64,000 nucleotides of DNA from assembly GCA_036635475.1 (NCBI GenBank), contig JAVWQH010000005.1:5352-69351 (forward strand). Reading direction: 5' to 3'. Origin of the DNA: JAHHUA01 sp036635475 (GTDB taxonomy: Bacteria > Bacillota > Clostridia > Oscillospirales > Ruminococcaceae). Of this stretch, positions 36,581 through 45,137 are shown one piece after another; positions within the stretch are counted from its first letter, which is position 1, and every line of letters begins with the position of its first letter. A model generated the notes under the pieces. That model had not been told where the DNA came from, searched no databases, and saw only the letters and a program-made list of their open reading frames with translations. A program made the position numbers and the translations under genes.

Positions 36581-37837
36581 TTATTTAGCCATAAATGCTT
36601 CAATTTCATCAATTTCTTTCATAACTTCTGCGGTTAAATTGATACAGCCATTTTCTGTTATTAAAATGTCATCTTCAATTCTGACACCAATTTTCCATTC
36701 GGGAATGTAAAGTCCAGGTTCAATTGTTTGTACACTGCCAACCAATAGGTCATAGGAGTTTGTTTCAATATTATATCCAACATCGTGATTATCAAGTCCC
36801 ATTGGGTGAGAAAGTGAATGAGGATAATACTTTCTAAGTTCGCTGTCTTCTTTGATAAGACCGAGCTTTTTAAGTTCTTGTACAAAATAAGGTCTGACAA
36901 CATTTGCATCAAGTTCTTTGCCAGTCATACCTGGTTTTGCGGCGGTAATTGCTCTTTTGTTAGCTTCAAGAACAATGTTGTAAATTTCTTTTTGTTTATC
37001 TGTAAATTTGCCGTTGGCTGGAATTGTACGAGAAATATCACTGCAATAGTGATTCCATTTTCCGCCTAAATCAAACAATACAAGTTCGCCATCGTTTATT
37101 TGAGAATCGTTGTATTCATAGTGCATAGTGCAAGCATTCTTGCCTGTGGCAGCGATTGTTGGGAAGGAATATTCTTTCACGCCACGTCTTTCAACTTCAT
37201 AGCTAAATGCTGCATCGAGCTGGTACTCAAACATATTAGGTTCAATATCGGAAAATATACGTTTAATCCCCTCATAAGTGATTGAAATTGCTTTTTTAAT
37301 TTCATCAATTTCTTCTTCTTCTTTAATGTATCTCATTTGACAAATTGGTTCGTATACATTTTTAATTAGAATGTGAGGGTAGTTTGATTTGATTTTTTCA
37401 GCAAATTCAAACGACGGATAAACAACTTTATCTGAAACATCACGATAAAGGTCAAGATAAACGTTTTCAACCATAGTTGGAGTTAAAAGATTAAATACAA
37501 AATTTTCAAATGTTGAAAGATATTTAACTTCGTCAATGCCGGAAATTTCTTTTGCAATAATATCAGTCAACTGTCTGCCTCTCCAAAGCTGATATTTTTC
37601 GCTGTAATCGTTGATGAACAAAATTTGCTTAGCAATACCTTTTCTTTTTGTGATAACAAGAATGAGGTCGTGTTCGCTAAGACCTGTCATATAGAAAAAA
37701 TTGTTATTAACATAAAAAGGGTAGTTTTCATCTTCTGATTTTACCACATCTTTCCCTGCAAAAAGCAGAGCAGCAGAATTGTCCTGCATAGAGTTAATAA
37801 GTTTTTGTCTGTTTCTGATAAAAAAGTTCTTGTCCAT
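36581..37837 (-). CDS. Xaa-Pro aminopeptidase family M24B
   Basis: The 418-residue metallopeptidase removes N-terminal residues next to proline. An AMP_N domain (residues 1-130) precedes the pita-bread catalytic domain with ligands in FDLGGKWNHYCSDISRT (two Asp), HSLSHPMGLDNHD (His), IEPGLY (Glu) and GVRIEDDILI (Glu). The ATG follows TAGGAGG. It is monocistronic, with a strong promoter on the minus strand. Confidence 0.94.
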   Translation of the reverse strand: MDKNFFIRNRQKLINSMQDNSAALLFAGKDVVKSEDENYPFYVNNNFFYMTGLSEHDLILVITKRKGIAKQILFINDYSEKYQLWRGRQLTDIIAKEISGIDEVKYLSTFENFVFNLLTPTMVENVYLDLYRDVSDKVVYPSFEFAEKIKSNYPHILIKNVYEPICQMRYIKEEEEIDEIKKAISITYEGIKRIFSDIEPNMFEYQLDAAFSYEVERRGVKEYSFPTIAATGKNACTMHYEYNDSQINDGELVLFDLGGKWNHYCSDISRTIPANGKFTDKQKEIYNIVLEANKRAITAAKPGMTGKELDANVVRPYFVQELKKLGLIKEDSELRKYYPHSLSHPMGLDNHDVGYNIETNSYDLLVGSVQTIEPGLYIPEWKIGVRIEDDILITENGCINLTAEVMKEIDEIEAFMAK

Positions 37838-37919
37838 TTTAAAAATCCTCCTATGTATTTTTGAATATACTGTTGCGAAAAAACTTCTAAAATAAAATTT
37901 TATACAAATTTCTTAAATA

Positions 37920-37948
37920 ATTATACCATTTTAAGACTTGTTTGTAAA
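37920..37948 (-). promoter_or_regulatory. Sigma-A promoter of the M24 peptidase gene
   Basis: Minus strand TTTACA (37943-37948), 17-base spacer, TATAAT (37920-37925). Confidence 0.8.
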
Positions 37949-38028
37949 TTATATTATTGCAAAATATTGAATAAAGGTAGAAATTTTGTAGTTGTGCTAT
38001 AGCGAAAGCTAAAACAATTAAAACTTAC

Positions 38029-38057
38029 TTGATTATTTAATAAATATGTTGTAGAAT
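38029..38057 (+). promoter_or_regulatory. Sigma-A promoter of the MATE gene
   Basis: TTGATT (38029-38034), 17-base spacer, TAGAAT (38052-38057). Confidence 0.65.
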
Positions 38058-38128
38058 GTATAAAGACAATGTAATAATTTTAATATATAATCTCTAAAAT
38101 ATCTCCGATTTGAGGGTGAATTTCATTT

Positions 38129-39484
38129 ATGAAACAAAATAAACAAGAACTCTTGCTGAACGAGCCTAATTTGTATAAGTCGTTTACAATTTTAGCAACT
38201 CCGGTTTTTCTTTCAAATTTTCTAAAATCATTTCACGATGTTGTGGACACATTTTTTATAGGTCAAATTCCAAATTCAGTTGCAGCACAAGCGGCAATTT
38301 CCATTTCGTGGCCATTGCTTGCGATTTTCACATCGCTTAGTATAGGCTTTTCAGTGGCAGGTGTTTCAATTATCAGCCAAAATCTTGGTGCTGACAAAAA
38401 CGAAGATGCGAAGAAATATTCGGGCTTGCTCTTTACAATGGCATTAATGTTGGGAGCGATAATTAACGTATTTTTATATGCCTCAGCTCCATTTGTAATG
38501 AAAATGATGGGTGCGGAGGGAGATGTTTTAGCTTGTGCGATAACGTATATTCGTGTGCGGTCGTTTGAAATGTTATTTTTGATGATTTTCACCGCCTATC
38601 AGTCAATGCGACAAGCCTCTGGGGATATGTCGTCGCCTGTTTATTTGTCAAGTATGGCAGTCATATTGAACATATTTTTAACTTGGTTGATGGTTAATGT
38701 GCTTAATATGGGCATTTTTGGTGCAGCATTCTCAACTTTAATTTCACAAATAATAATAACACCATTTGCACTTTATCTTTCATTTCACCCTAACTGTTCA
38801 TTATATGTATCTTTAAGTGACTTAAAAATTGATATTCCGAAAATCAAACTTTTGTTTAATGTTGCGATGCCTGCCGCATTAGGGCAAGCAATAAGTTCCT
38901 TGGGATTTTTAGTGCTAAACGCATTAATATTGGATTATGGCCCTGTTGTTGTTGCCGCATTCAGCAATGGTAACAAAATTTCAAATATGTTGCTTATGCC
39001 GGTTGGAGCATTGGGAACTGTTCAAGCGGCTTATATAGGGCAGAATATCGGAGCTAACAACAAAGAACGTGCCATGGCGGCATATAAAACAGGAAGAAAT
39101 CTGGGACTGATTATTTCTGTAATTGGCTGTTTGATTTTATATCCATTTCGTGAGGCATCAGCGGCTCTTTTGAGCAATAGCAGTGAAGTTATTGCTGTAA
39201 CAGTGGAATATATGATATGGGTTATCTTGTTGCAGCCATTAATGGCGATGTTCCAAAATTATATGGGCACATTTAATGGTGCAGGAATGACAAAATATAC
39301 GATGATATTTTCCCTTGCACGTTTATGGCTGCTCAGACTTCCTCTTATTCTATTCTTCAAAAACTTCACAGACTTTGGAAGAAGCGGTATATGGTATTCG
39401 ATGGTATTAAGCAATTTAATTATCCTAATTCTCGGACATTATTTCCTAAAAAAGATGACTTTTTCAAAATTGTCAGATAAGTAA
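38129..39484 (+). CDS. MATE family efflux transporter
   Basis: The membrane protein (451 residues) has about twelve transmembrane helices in two homologous halves. The opening LYKSFTILATPVFLSNFLKSFHDVVDTFFIG is the usual MATE first helix and loop, and GAAFSTLISQI and SGIWYSMVLSN match the conserved helix-end motifs. It should export cationic drugs or metabolites driven by Na+ or H+; the substrate is not predictable. GAGGGTG precedes the ATG. Confidence 0.9.
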   Translation: MKQNKQELLLNEPNLYKSFTILATPVFLSNFLKSFHDVVDTFFIGQIPNSVAAQAAISISWPLLAIFTSLSIGFSVAGVSIISQNLGADKNEDAKKYSGLLFTMALMLGAIINVFLYASAPFVMKMMGAEGDVLACAITYIRVRSFEMLFLMIFTAYQSMRQASGDMSSPVYLSSMAVILNIFLTWLMVNVLNMGIFGAAFSTLISQIIITPFALYLSFHPNCSLYVSLSDLKIDIPKIKLLFNVAMPAALGQAISSLGFLVLNALILDYGPVVVAAFSNGNKISNMLLMPVGALGTVQAAYIGQNIGANNKERAMAAYKTGRNLGLIISVIGCLILYPFREASAALLSNSSEVIAVTVEYMIWVILLQPLMAMFQNYMGTFNGAGMTKYTMIFSLARLWLLRLPLILFFKNFTDFGRSGIWYSMVLSNLIILILGHYFLKKMTFSKLSDK

Positions 39485-39552
39485 TCCGCACAGATATAAA
39501 CTTATAATTCTAATATTTAAGCTGTATTAATATAATATTCGTTTAAATATAA

Positions 39553-39580
39553 TTGAAAGTTTAATATTGCGTGTTATAAT
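39553..39580 (+). promoter_or_regulatory. Sigma-A promoter of pepT
   Basis: TTGAAA (39553-39558), 16-base spacer, TATAAT (39575-39580). Confidence 0.72.
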
Positions 39581-39623
39581 TAAAAAATAGACATAGTGTA
39601 ATAATATTTTAAGGAGAACAAAT

Positions 39624-40847
39624 ATGAAAGCATACGAAAGATTGATTAACTACACAAAATTTCCAACAGCATCAAACGAAAATTGTCCTGATTGTCCATC
39701 AACTAAGTCACAAATTGTGTTTGCAGAGTCACTTGTTGAAGAAATGAAAGCTATTGGTATTTCAAATGTAACTTTGGATAGAAATGGCTATATTTTTGGA
39801 ACAATTCCTTCAAATATAGAGAAAACAGATGCACCTGTTATAGGATTTATTGCACATATGGACGTTGTTGCTGATGTCCAATACAAAAATATAAAAGCTA
39901 ATGTTGTCAAAAACTATGACGGAAAAGCCTTGGTTTTGAATAAAGAACAAAATATTGTTATGACTCCTGATGAGTTTTCTTCTATGAAAAATTATATCGG
40001 CAAGGATTTGCTTGTTACAGACGGAACAACACTTTTGGGTGCAGATGATAAAGCAGGTATTGCAGAAATTTTGACATTTGCTGAAACACTTTGCAACGAT
40101 AGTTCAATCAAGCATGGAACAATCAAAATTGGCTTTACACCTGATGAAGAAATCGGAAGAGGTGCTGATTTATTTGATGTGCAAGGCTTTGGTGCAGACT
40201 TTGCATATACTTGTGATGGTGCAGCTTTTGGCGAAGTTGAATATGAAACATTTAACGCATCAACTCTTAAAGTGTCAGTAAAAGGCAAAAATATCCACCC
40301 AGGAAGTGCAAAAGACAAAATGATCAACTCAATTTTAGTAGGTCAGGAATTTTTGTCCTTGTTGCCATCAATGAGCCGACCTGATAAAACAGAAGGATAT
40401 CAAGGATTTTTCCACGTTACATCTTTCAATGGAACAATTGAAGAAACCACTTTTTCCTGTTTAATTCGTGACCATGATTTAGCTTTGTTGAAGTTAAAAG
40501 AGGAATATGCAAAACGAGTTGGCGAGGAACTCAACAAGAAATATGGCGTAGGCACAGTTGACGTTGAGATTAAAGAAGGCTACTATAATATGAAAGAAAA
40601 GATTTTGCCACATTTTCACTTGATTGACACAGCTTATGAAGCAGTACGTGAAATTGGTGGAAATCCGATAAGCGTTCCAATAAGAGGCGGAACAGATGGC
40701 TGTCGCTTGTCATTTATGGGATTGCCTTGTCCTAATCTTGGCACAGGTTCCCATAATCACCATGGTAAATTTGAATATGCTTGCGTGCAAGAAATGGATA
40801 AAGTAGTTGAATTGTTAGTTAAAATTGCAGAAAAATACGCAAAATAA
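39624..40847 (+). CDS. pepT: Peptidase T (tripeptide aminopeptidase, M20B)
   Basis: The zinc peptidase (407 residues) releases the N-terminal residue of tripeptides. GFIAHMDVVADV (first zinc His), TLLGADDKAG (bridging Asp), TPDEEIGRGAD (Glu base and Glu ligand) and a C-terminal GSHNHHGKFE (His) complete the active site. The RGGTDGCRLSFMGLP segment contacts substrate in PepT. It is monocistronic, between its own promoter and a terminator. Confidence 0.96.
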   Translation: MKAYERLINYTKFPTASNENCPDCPSTKSQIVFAESLVEEMKAIGISNVTLDRNGYIFGTIPSNIEKTDAPVIGFIAHMDVVADVQYKNIKANVVKNYDGKALVLNKEQNIVMTPDEFSSMKNYIGKDLLVTDGTTLLGADDKAGIAEILTFAETLCNDSSIKHGTIKIGFTPDEEIGRGADLFDVQGFGADFAYTCDGAAFGEVEYETFNASTLKVSVKGKNIHPGSAKDKMINSILVGQEFLSLLPSMSRPDKTEGYQGFFHVTSFNGTIEETTFSCLIRDHDLALLKLKEEYAKRVGEELNKKYGVGTVDVEIKEGYYNMKEKILPHFHLIDTAYEAVREIGGNPISVPIRGGTDGCRLSFMGLPCPNLGTGSHNHHGKFEYACVQEMDKVVELLVKIAEKYAK

Positions 40848-40867
40848 AATATAATATATAAAATAGA

Positions 40868-40904
40868 AATCCCCTTATTTGTGATAAAATAGGGGGATTT
40901 TATT
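40868..40904 (+). terminator. Terminator of pepT
   Basis: AAATCCCC-T-TATTT/AAATA-G-GGGGATTT stem with a 6-base loop, followed by TTATT. Confidence 0.78.
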
Positions 40905-40914
40905 ACAATTTCAA

Positions 40915-40943
40915 TTGACAATAACAATGTAATATTATATAAT
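40915..40943 (+). promoter_or_regulatory. Consensus sigma-A promoter of the second YitT gene
   Basis: TTGACA (40915-40920), 17-base spacer, TATAAT (40938-40943): a perfect consensus. Confidence 0.85.
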
Positions 40944-41025
40944 AATTTGAATTACTATACATTTTATGAAAGATTAAATGCTTAGTTAAAATAATGAATT
41001 AAAGGCTTGAAAGAGGTGCTAATTT

Positions 41026-41877
41026 ATGAAAGAAAAAATAAAAGATTTTGTTGTTATGACGCTTGGAACTTTAATTGCTGGGGTTGGTATTTATTTTTTT
41101 AAATTCCCAAATAATTTTTCCACAGGCGGTGTCAGCGGTCTAGCAATTATTCTAGCTAAAATAATCCCGAATATTTCCATTGGACAAATGGTATTAATGA
41201 TTAATATTGCTTTGTTGATAATTGGATTTATATTTTTGGGAAAAAGTTTTGGTGGGAAAACAGTATATTGTAGTCTTTTACTCAGCTTTTCTTTAACTAT
41301 TTTGGAGAAAATAGTTCCAATTACTGCACCTTTGACTAATCAGCCATTAATGGAACTTATTTTTGCAGTTTTGCTTACTTCAATAGGCAGTGCGTTTCTT
41401 TTTTATTCCAATGCCAGCAGCGGTGGAACTGATATTATTGCAATGATTTTGAAAAAATATTCAACAATGGATATTGGAAAAGCACTTTTGGCGAGCGATG
41501 CAATTATTGCAACTATGTCAATATTTGTGTTTGGTATTCAAACAGGATTATTCTCAATTTTGGGTTTAGTCAGCAAATCTTTTGTTGTTAATATTGTTAT
41601 GTCTTCGCTAACGTTGTCGAAAAACTGCATTGTTATAGTCAACAAAGAATATTCGAATGAAATTTGCGAGTTTATTACAAAGGTTTTACATAGAGGTGCA
41701 ACAATTTTGGATTGCAAAGGTTATTATACTGATGAAGAAAAAACAGGTATTATTACTGTAATCAAAAAATCACAAATTCCTGCATTGCGAACCGAACTTA
41801 GAAGCATAGATAAAAAAGCTTTCCTTGTTGTAACTAACACAAACGAGGCTTACGGACGTGGATTTAATATTATTTAG
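41026..41877 (+). CDS. YitT family membrane protein, second copy
   Basis: The 283-residue paralogue of the protein at 18.5 kb has the same five to six membrane segments with FSTGGVSGLAI and SSGGTDIIAMILKKY, then a DUF2179 tail (RGATILDCKGYYTDEEK...). The two copies differ clearly in sequence, so the duplication is not recent. The function is unknown. It has a perfect consensus promoter, suggesting high constitutive expression. Confidence 0.88.
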   Translation: MKEKIKDFVVMTLGTLIAGVGIYFFKFPNNFSTGGVSGLAIILAKIIPNISIGQMVLMINIALLIIGFIFLGKSFGGKTVYCSLLLSFSLTILEKIVPITAPLTNQPLMELIFAVLLTSIGSAFLFYSNASSGGTDIIAMILKKYSTMDIGKALLASDAIIATMSIFVFGIQTGLFSILGLVSKSFVVNIVMSSLTLSKNCIVIVNKEYSNEICEFITKVLHRGATILDCKGYYTDEEKTGIITVIKKSQIPALRTELRSIDKKAFLVVTNTNEAYGRGFNII

Positions 41878-41918
41878 TGATATATTAAAAAAATATTTCA
41901 ACGAAAAATGGCTTAGAT

Positions 41919-41950
41919 ATCCGATATATAATCAATTTTATATATCGGAT
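41919..41950. repeat. 13-bp inverted repeat between YitT and the ABC operon
   Basis: Perfect arms ATCCGATATATAA/TTATATATCGGAT, 6-base loop, followed by an AT-rich stretch. It lies 22 bases upstream of the ABC operon -35 box: a weak terminator of the YitT gene, or an operator. Confidence 0.55.
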
Positions 41951-41971
41951 AAATTTATTTTCAAAAAAAGC

Positions 41972-42000
41972 TTGACATTTGAAGAGTATGGACTTATACT
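41972..42000 (+). promoter_or_regulatory. Sigma-A promoter of the ABC importer operon
   Basis: TTGACA (41972-41977), 17-base spacer, TATACT (41995-42000). Confidence 0.86.
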
Positions 42001-42067
42001 GTGAACATAGTTTAGCAGATAGGCGCTTTAAACTGATAAAGTAAATTAAAGAAAGAGGTACATAATA

Positions 42068-43066
42068 ATGAAAACAACTAAAAAGTTAGTTGCGTTCATT
42101 TTGTCGGTAGCAATGATGTGCTCATTCACAACAGGCTGCTCTTCAAAAACGAACACGGAAGAATCAAACAAAAAAACTGAACAAAAGAAAATCGGCATTA
42201 TTCAATTTGTTGAACATGAAGCTCTTGACCAAGCATATAAAGGCTTTATTGACGGACTTAAAGAAGAAGGCTTTGTTGATGGAGAAAATATCAAAATCGA
42301 CTATAAAAACGCACAAGGTGAGATGGCAAACTGCTCAACAATTGCTACAAAACTTATAAACGACAAAAATGATTTGATATTGGCAATTGCCACTCCTGCT
42401 GCTCAAGCAATGGCAAATGCAACAAAAGATATTCCGATTTTAGTAACTGCTGTAACTGACCCTGAAAAAGCTCAGCTTGTAGAAAGTAATGCTGTTCCCG
42501 GTGGAAATGTTACAGGAACTTCTGATATGACACCCGTTGCAAAACAACTAAACCTTTTAAAACAACTTGTTCCAAATGCTAAAAAAATAGGCTTTATGTA
42601 TTCCTCAAATGAAGCCAACTCAACAATTCAAATTGATATTGCAAAAGCAGAAGCAAAAAAATTGGGACTTGAAACAATTGATGCAACTGTTTCGGCTACA
42701 AATGAGCTTCAACAAGTTGCACAATCACTAGTTGGAAAAGTTGATGCAATTTATCTTCCAACCGATAATATGATGGCAACAGGTATGGCAACAATTTCGA
42801 TGGTTACCGAGTCTGCAAAAATCCCTGTAATATGTGGTGAAGAAGCTTTGATTGCAAATGGCGCTCTTGCAACATATGGCATAAACTACTACAATTTAGG
42901 AATTCAAACAGGTAAACAAGCAGCTAAAATTCTAAGAGGAGAAGCAAAACCTGCTGATATGCCAATAGAATACATCGAAGAAACAAATCTAACTATTGAT
43001 TTAGACAGAGCAGAAAAACTTGGAATTACTGTTAGTGACGAACTAAAAGCTCAACTTAAAAAGTAA
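42068..43066 (+). CDS. ABC transporter substrate-binding lipoprotein (PF04392, TrpX-like)
   Basis: The 332-residue protein has a lipoprotein signal peptide ending in the lipobox FTTGC with the modified Cys at residue 19 and a Ser/Lys/Glu-rich linker. The mature part is a two-lobed binding protein of the ABC_sub_bind family (IGIIQFVEHEALDQAYKGF; LVTAVTDPEKA). TrpX relatives are predicted tryptophan binders, but no Trp T-box is present here, so the ligand (amino acid or other) is open. It is first in the operon with a permease and ATPase. Confidence 0.88.
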   Translation: MKTTKKLVAFILSVAMMCSFTTGCSSKTNTEESNKKTEQKKIGIIQFVEHEALDQAYKGFIDGLKEEGFVDGENIKIDYKNAQGEMANCSTIATKLINDKNDLILAIATPAAQAMANATKDIPILVTAVTDPEKAQLVESNAVPGGNVTGTSDMTPVAKQLNLLKQLVPNAKKIGFMYSSNEANSTIQIDIAKAEAKKLGLETIDATVSATNELQQVAQSLVGKVDAIYLPTDNMMATGMATISMVTESAKIPVICGEEALIANGALATYGINYYNLGIQTGKQAAKILRGEAKPADMPIEYIEETNLTIDLDRAEKLGITVSDELKAQLKK

Positions 43067-43075
43067 TTAAATAAA

Positions 43076-43108
43076 TTAACAGAGGGACGAAATTTGTTCC
43101 TCTGTTAA
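43076..43108 (+). other. Intercistronic stem-loop between binding protein and permease genes
   Basis: 13-bp stem (arms beginning TTAACAGAGG and ending CCTCTGTTAA, one wobble), 7-base loop, no T-tract. It probably stabilises the upstream message, raising binding-protein over permease levels. Confidence 0.7.
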
Positions 43109-43129
43109 ATCGTATAAAGGAGAAGAATA

Positions 43130-44062
43130 ATGAATATTGGTGCGATTTTTGCCGCAATATTTGGTGCGGCATCTGAAGGAGTTCTTTGGGGAATAATGGT
43201 TATGGGCGTGTACCTTACATACAGAATTTTGGATTTTGCAGATTTAACTGTTGATGGTAGCTTTGCCCTTGGAGGCTGTGTTGGTGCAATTATGATTGCA
43301 AAAGGTGTTAATCCAATACTTGCTATTTTTATTGCAACTCTTGCTGGTATGGCAAGCGGTTGGGTTACCGGTATGCTTAACACAAAATTCAAAATACCCG
43401 CAATTCTTTCCGGAATTCTTACAATGATTGCCTTATATTCAATAAATATGAGAGTTTTGGGTGGAAAATCAAATCTTCCTCTCCTTGGCGAATCAACATT
43501 AATGGATATGTGCATTGAAACTTTCGGTGTAAGCCAAAACGGTGGAAAGCTGATTATAGGTATAGTTTTTGCAGTGATTATGATTGCAATACTCTACTGG
43601 TTTTTCGGAACAGAACAAGGCTCATCAATTCGTGCAACAGGTAGTAACGAACAAATGGCAAGGGCATTGGGAATAAATACAGATAAAACAAAAATTTTCG
43701 GTCTTATGATTAGTAATGGACTTGTTGGTATGTCCGGTGCATTAGTTGCTCAAGGTATGGGTTTTGGCGACGTTGGAATGGGCAACGGCACAATCGTTAT
43801 GGGACTCGCTTCTATAATAATAGGTGAAGTTATTTTCGGTGCAAAATTTTCTTTTGCATATAAGCTGATGTCGGTTGTTATTGGCTCAGTTATTTATAGA
43901 TGTATTATTGCGATAGTATTGCAATTGGGATTGCGTTCAACAGACCTCAAACTTTTCACAGCGATTATTGTTGCATTGGCACTTGCAATACCTGAAATTA
44001 AGAAAACACTAAATTCAAGAAATAAAAAATCAATGTCAAAAGGAGTGAACCAAAATGCTTAA
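43130..44062 (+). CDS. ABC transporter permease (BPD_transp_2, TrpY-like)
   Basis: This integral membrane protein of 310 residues has about eight helices. The region GIMVMGVYLTYRILDFADLTVDGSFALGG and the GSNEQMARALGINTDKTK cytoplasmic loop match the branched-chain-amino-acid-like permease family that accompanies PF04392 binding proteins. It overlaps the ATPase gene by eight bases, showing translational coupling. GGAGAAG precedes the ATG. Confidence 0.9.
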   Translation: MNIGAIFAAIFGAASEGVLWGIMVMGVYLTYRILDFADLTVDGSFALGGCVGAIMIAKGVNPILAIFIATLAGMASGWVTGMLNTKFKIPAILSGILTMIALYSINMRVLGGKSNLPLLGESTLMDMCIETFGVSQNGGKLIIGIVFAVIMIAILYWFFGTEQGSSIRATGSNEQMARALGINTDKTKIFGLMISNGLVGMSGALVAQGMGFGDVGMGNGTIVMGLASIIIGEVIFGAKFSFAYKLMSVVIGSVIYRCIIAIVLQLGLRSTDLKLFTAIIVALALAIPEIKKTLNSRNKKSMSKGVNQNA

Positions 44063-44846
44063 AATTGAAAATGTGATTAAATTTTTCGACAAAGGCACTC
44101 CAAACGAAAGAGTGGCATTGAATAATATTAATTTGAAGATTAATGATGGCGATTTTGTTACAGTTATCGGCGGTAATGGAGCAGGAAAATCAACATTAAT
44201 GGGGATAATTTCCGGAGCAGTTATTTCTGACTCAGGCAATATTTTTATTGATAATGAAGAAGTTACATTGATGAAAGAATATGCAAGAGCCAAAATGTTG
44301 GGAAGAGTTTTTCAAGACCCATCAATGGGTACTGCACCCGATATGGAAATTGTTGAAAATCTTGCAATGGCTAAAAGACGTGGAGAAAAAAGAGGACTTA
44401 GATGGGGCATTTCCAAAGAAGAAATCGAAGAATATGGAGAAAAACTAACCAATCTTGATTTAGGTTTGGACAAGCGACTTCATTCAAAAGTTGGATTGCT
44501 TTCAGGTGGACAAAGACAAGCACTAACTCTTTTAATGGCAACATTGCAAAAGCCAAAACTACTTTTGCTTGATGAACATACAGCCGCACTTGACCCTAAA
44601 ACAGCACTGAAAGTTATGGGATTGACAGATAAAATCGTTACTGATAACAAGCTGACAACCCTGATGATTACACATAATATGCGTGATGCACTCAAATATG
44701 GCAACAGATTAATAATGCTTTCAGAAGGCAGAATAATTTTTGATGTAAGCGGAGAAGAAAAGAAAAATCTTACAGTTGAAGATTTACTCAAAAACTTTGA
44801 AATTTCCGGCGAAAGTTCTGTAGATGATAAATTGCTATTATCATAA
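44055..44846 (+). CDS. ABC transporter ATP-binding protein (TrpZ-like)
   Basis: The 263-residue ATPase has Walker A GGNGAGKST, signature LSGGQRQAL, Walker B LLLLDEHTA and the switch His in MITHNM. It drives import with the upstream permease. Together the three genes form a complete type II-like importer with a single permease, presumably homodimeric. Confidence 0.93.
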   Translation: MLKIENVIKFFDKGTPNERVALNNINLKINDGDFVTVIGGNGAGKSTLMGIISGAVISDSGNIFIDNEEVTLMKEYARAKMLGRVFQDPSMGTAPDMEIVENLAMAKRRGEKRGLRWGISKEEIEEYGEKLTNLDLGLDKRLHSKVGLLSGGQRQALTLLMATLQKPKLLLLDEHTAALDPKTALKVMGLTDKIVTDNKLTTLMITHNMRDALKYGNRLIMLSEGRIIFDVSGEEKKNLTVEDLLKNFEISGESSVDDKLLLS

Positions 44847-44911
44847 TTTAATTTTAATATGCCGATAAAAAGCAATATTTACTTTTTTGAAACAACATTA
44901 ATACAAAAAAA

Positions 44912-44955
44912 TAATGGACGCCATCAATTTATATGATGACGTCCATTAACTTTTT
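44912..44955. terminator. Bidirectional terminator after the ABC operon
   Basis: TAATGGACG/CGTCCATTA outer stem with an inner ATCA/TGAT, then AACTTTTTT; the minus strand also has a T7 tract, so it can end the fhs transcript as well. Confidence 0.83.
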
Positions 44956-44966
44956 TAAAAATACAA

Positions 44967-45128
44967 TTAAATCTTAATTTTTCCGCACATAGTTTTAACT
45001 TGATTAACGTTTTGAGTTAATTCTTGGGTGGTTGCAGAACTTTCCTCAGCAGTTGCAGCACTGTTTGGAGAACTGAACTAATTTGTTTTGAAACTGTTAA
45101 AATCTCTGCAATCGCTTTTGCGCATATA
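44967..45128 (-). pseudogene. Decayed C-terminal fragment of a methyl-accepting chemotaxis protein
   Basis: On the minus strand one frame reads AIAEILTVSKQISSVLQ and the next reads NSAATAEESSATTQELTQ followed by NVNQVKTMCGKIKI and a stop at 44967. Joined, these are the C-terminal signalling helix of a chemotaxis receptor (the ...SSVLQ-x-NSAAxAEESSA... pattern), broken by a small frameshifting deletion near 45063-45070. Only about 50 codons remain, directly behind fhs. No start or ribosome site exists. Confidence 0.75.
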
Positions 45129-45137
45129 TTTTTGCGG

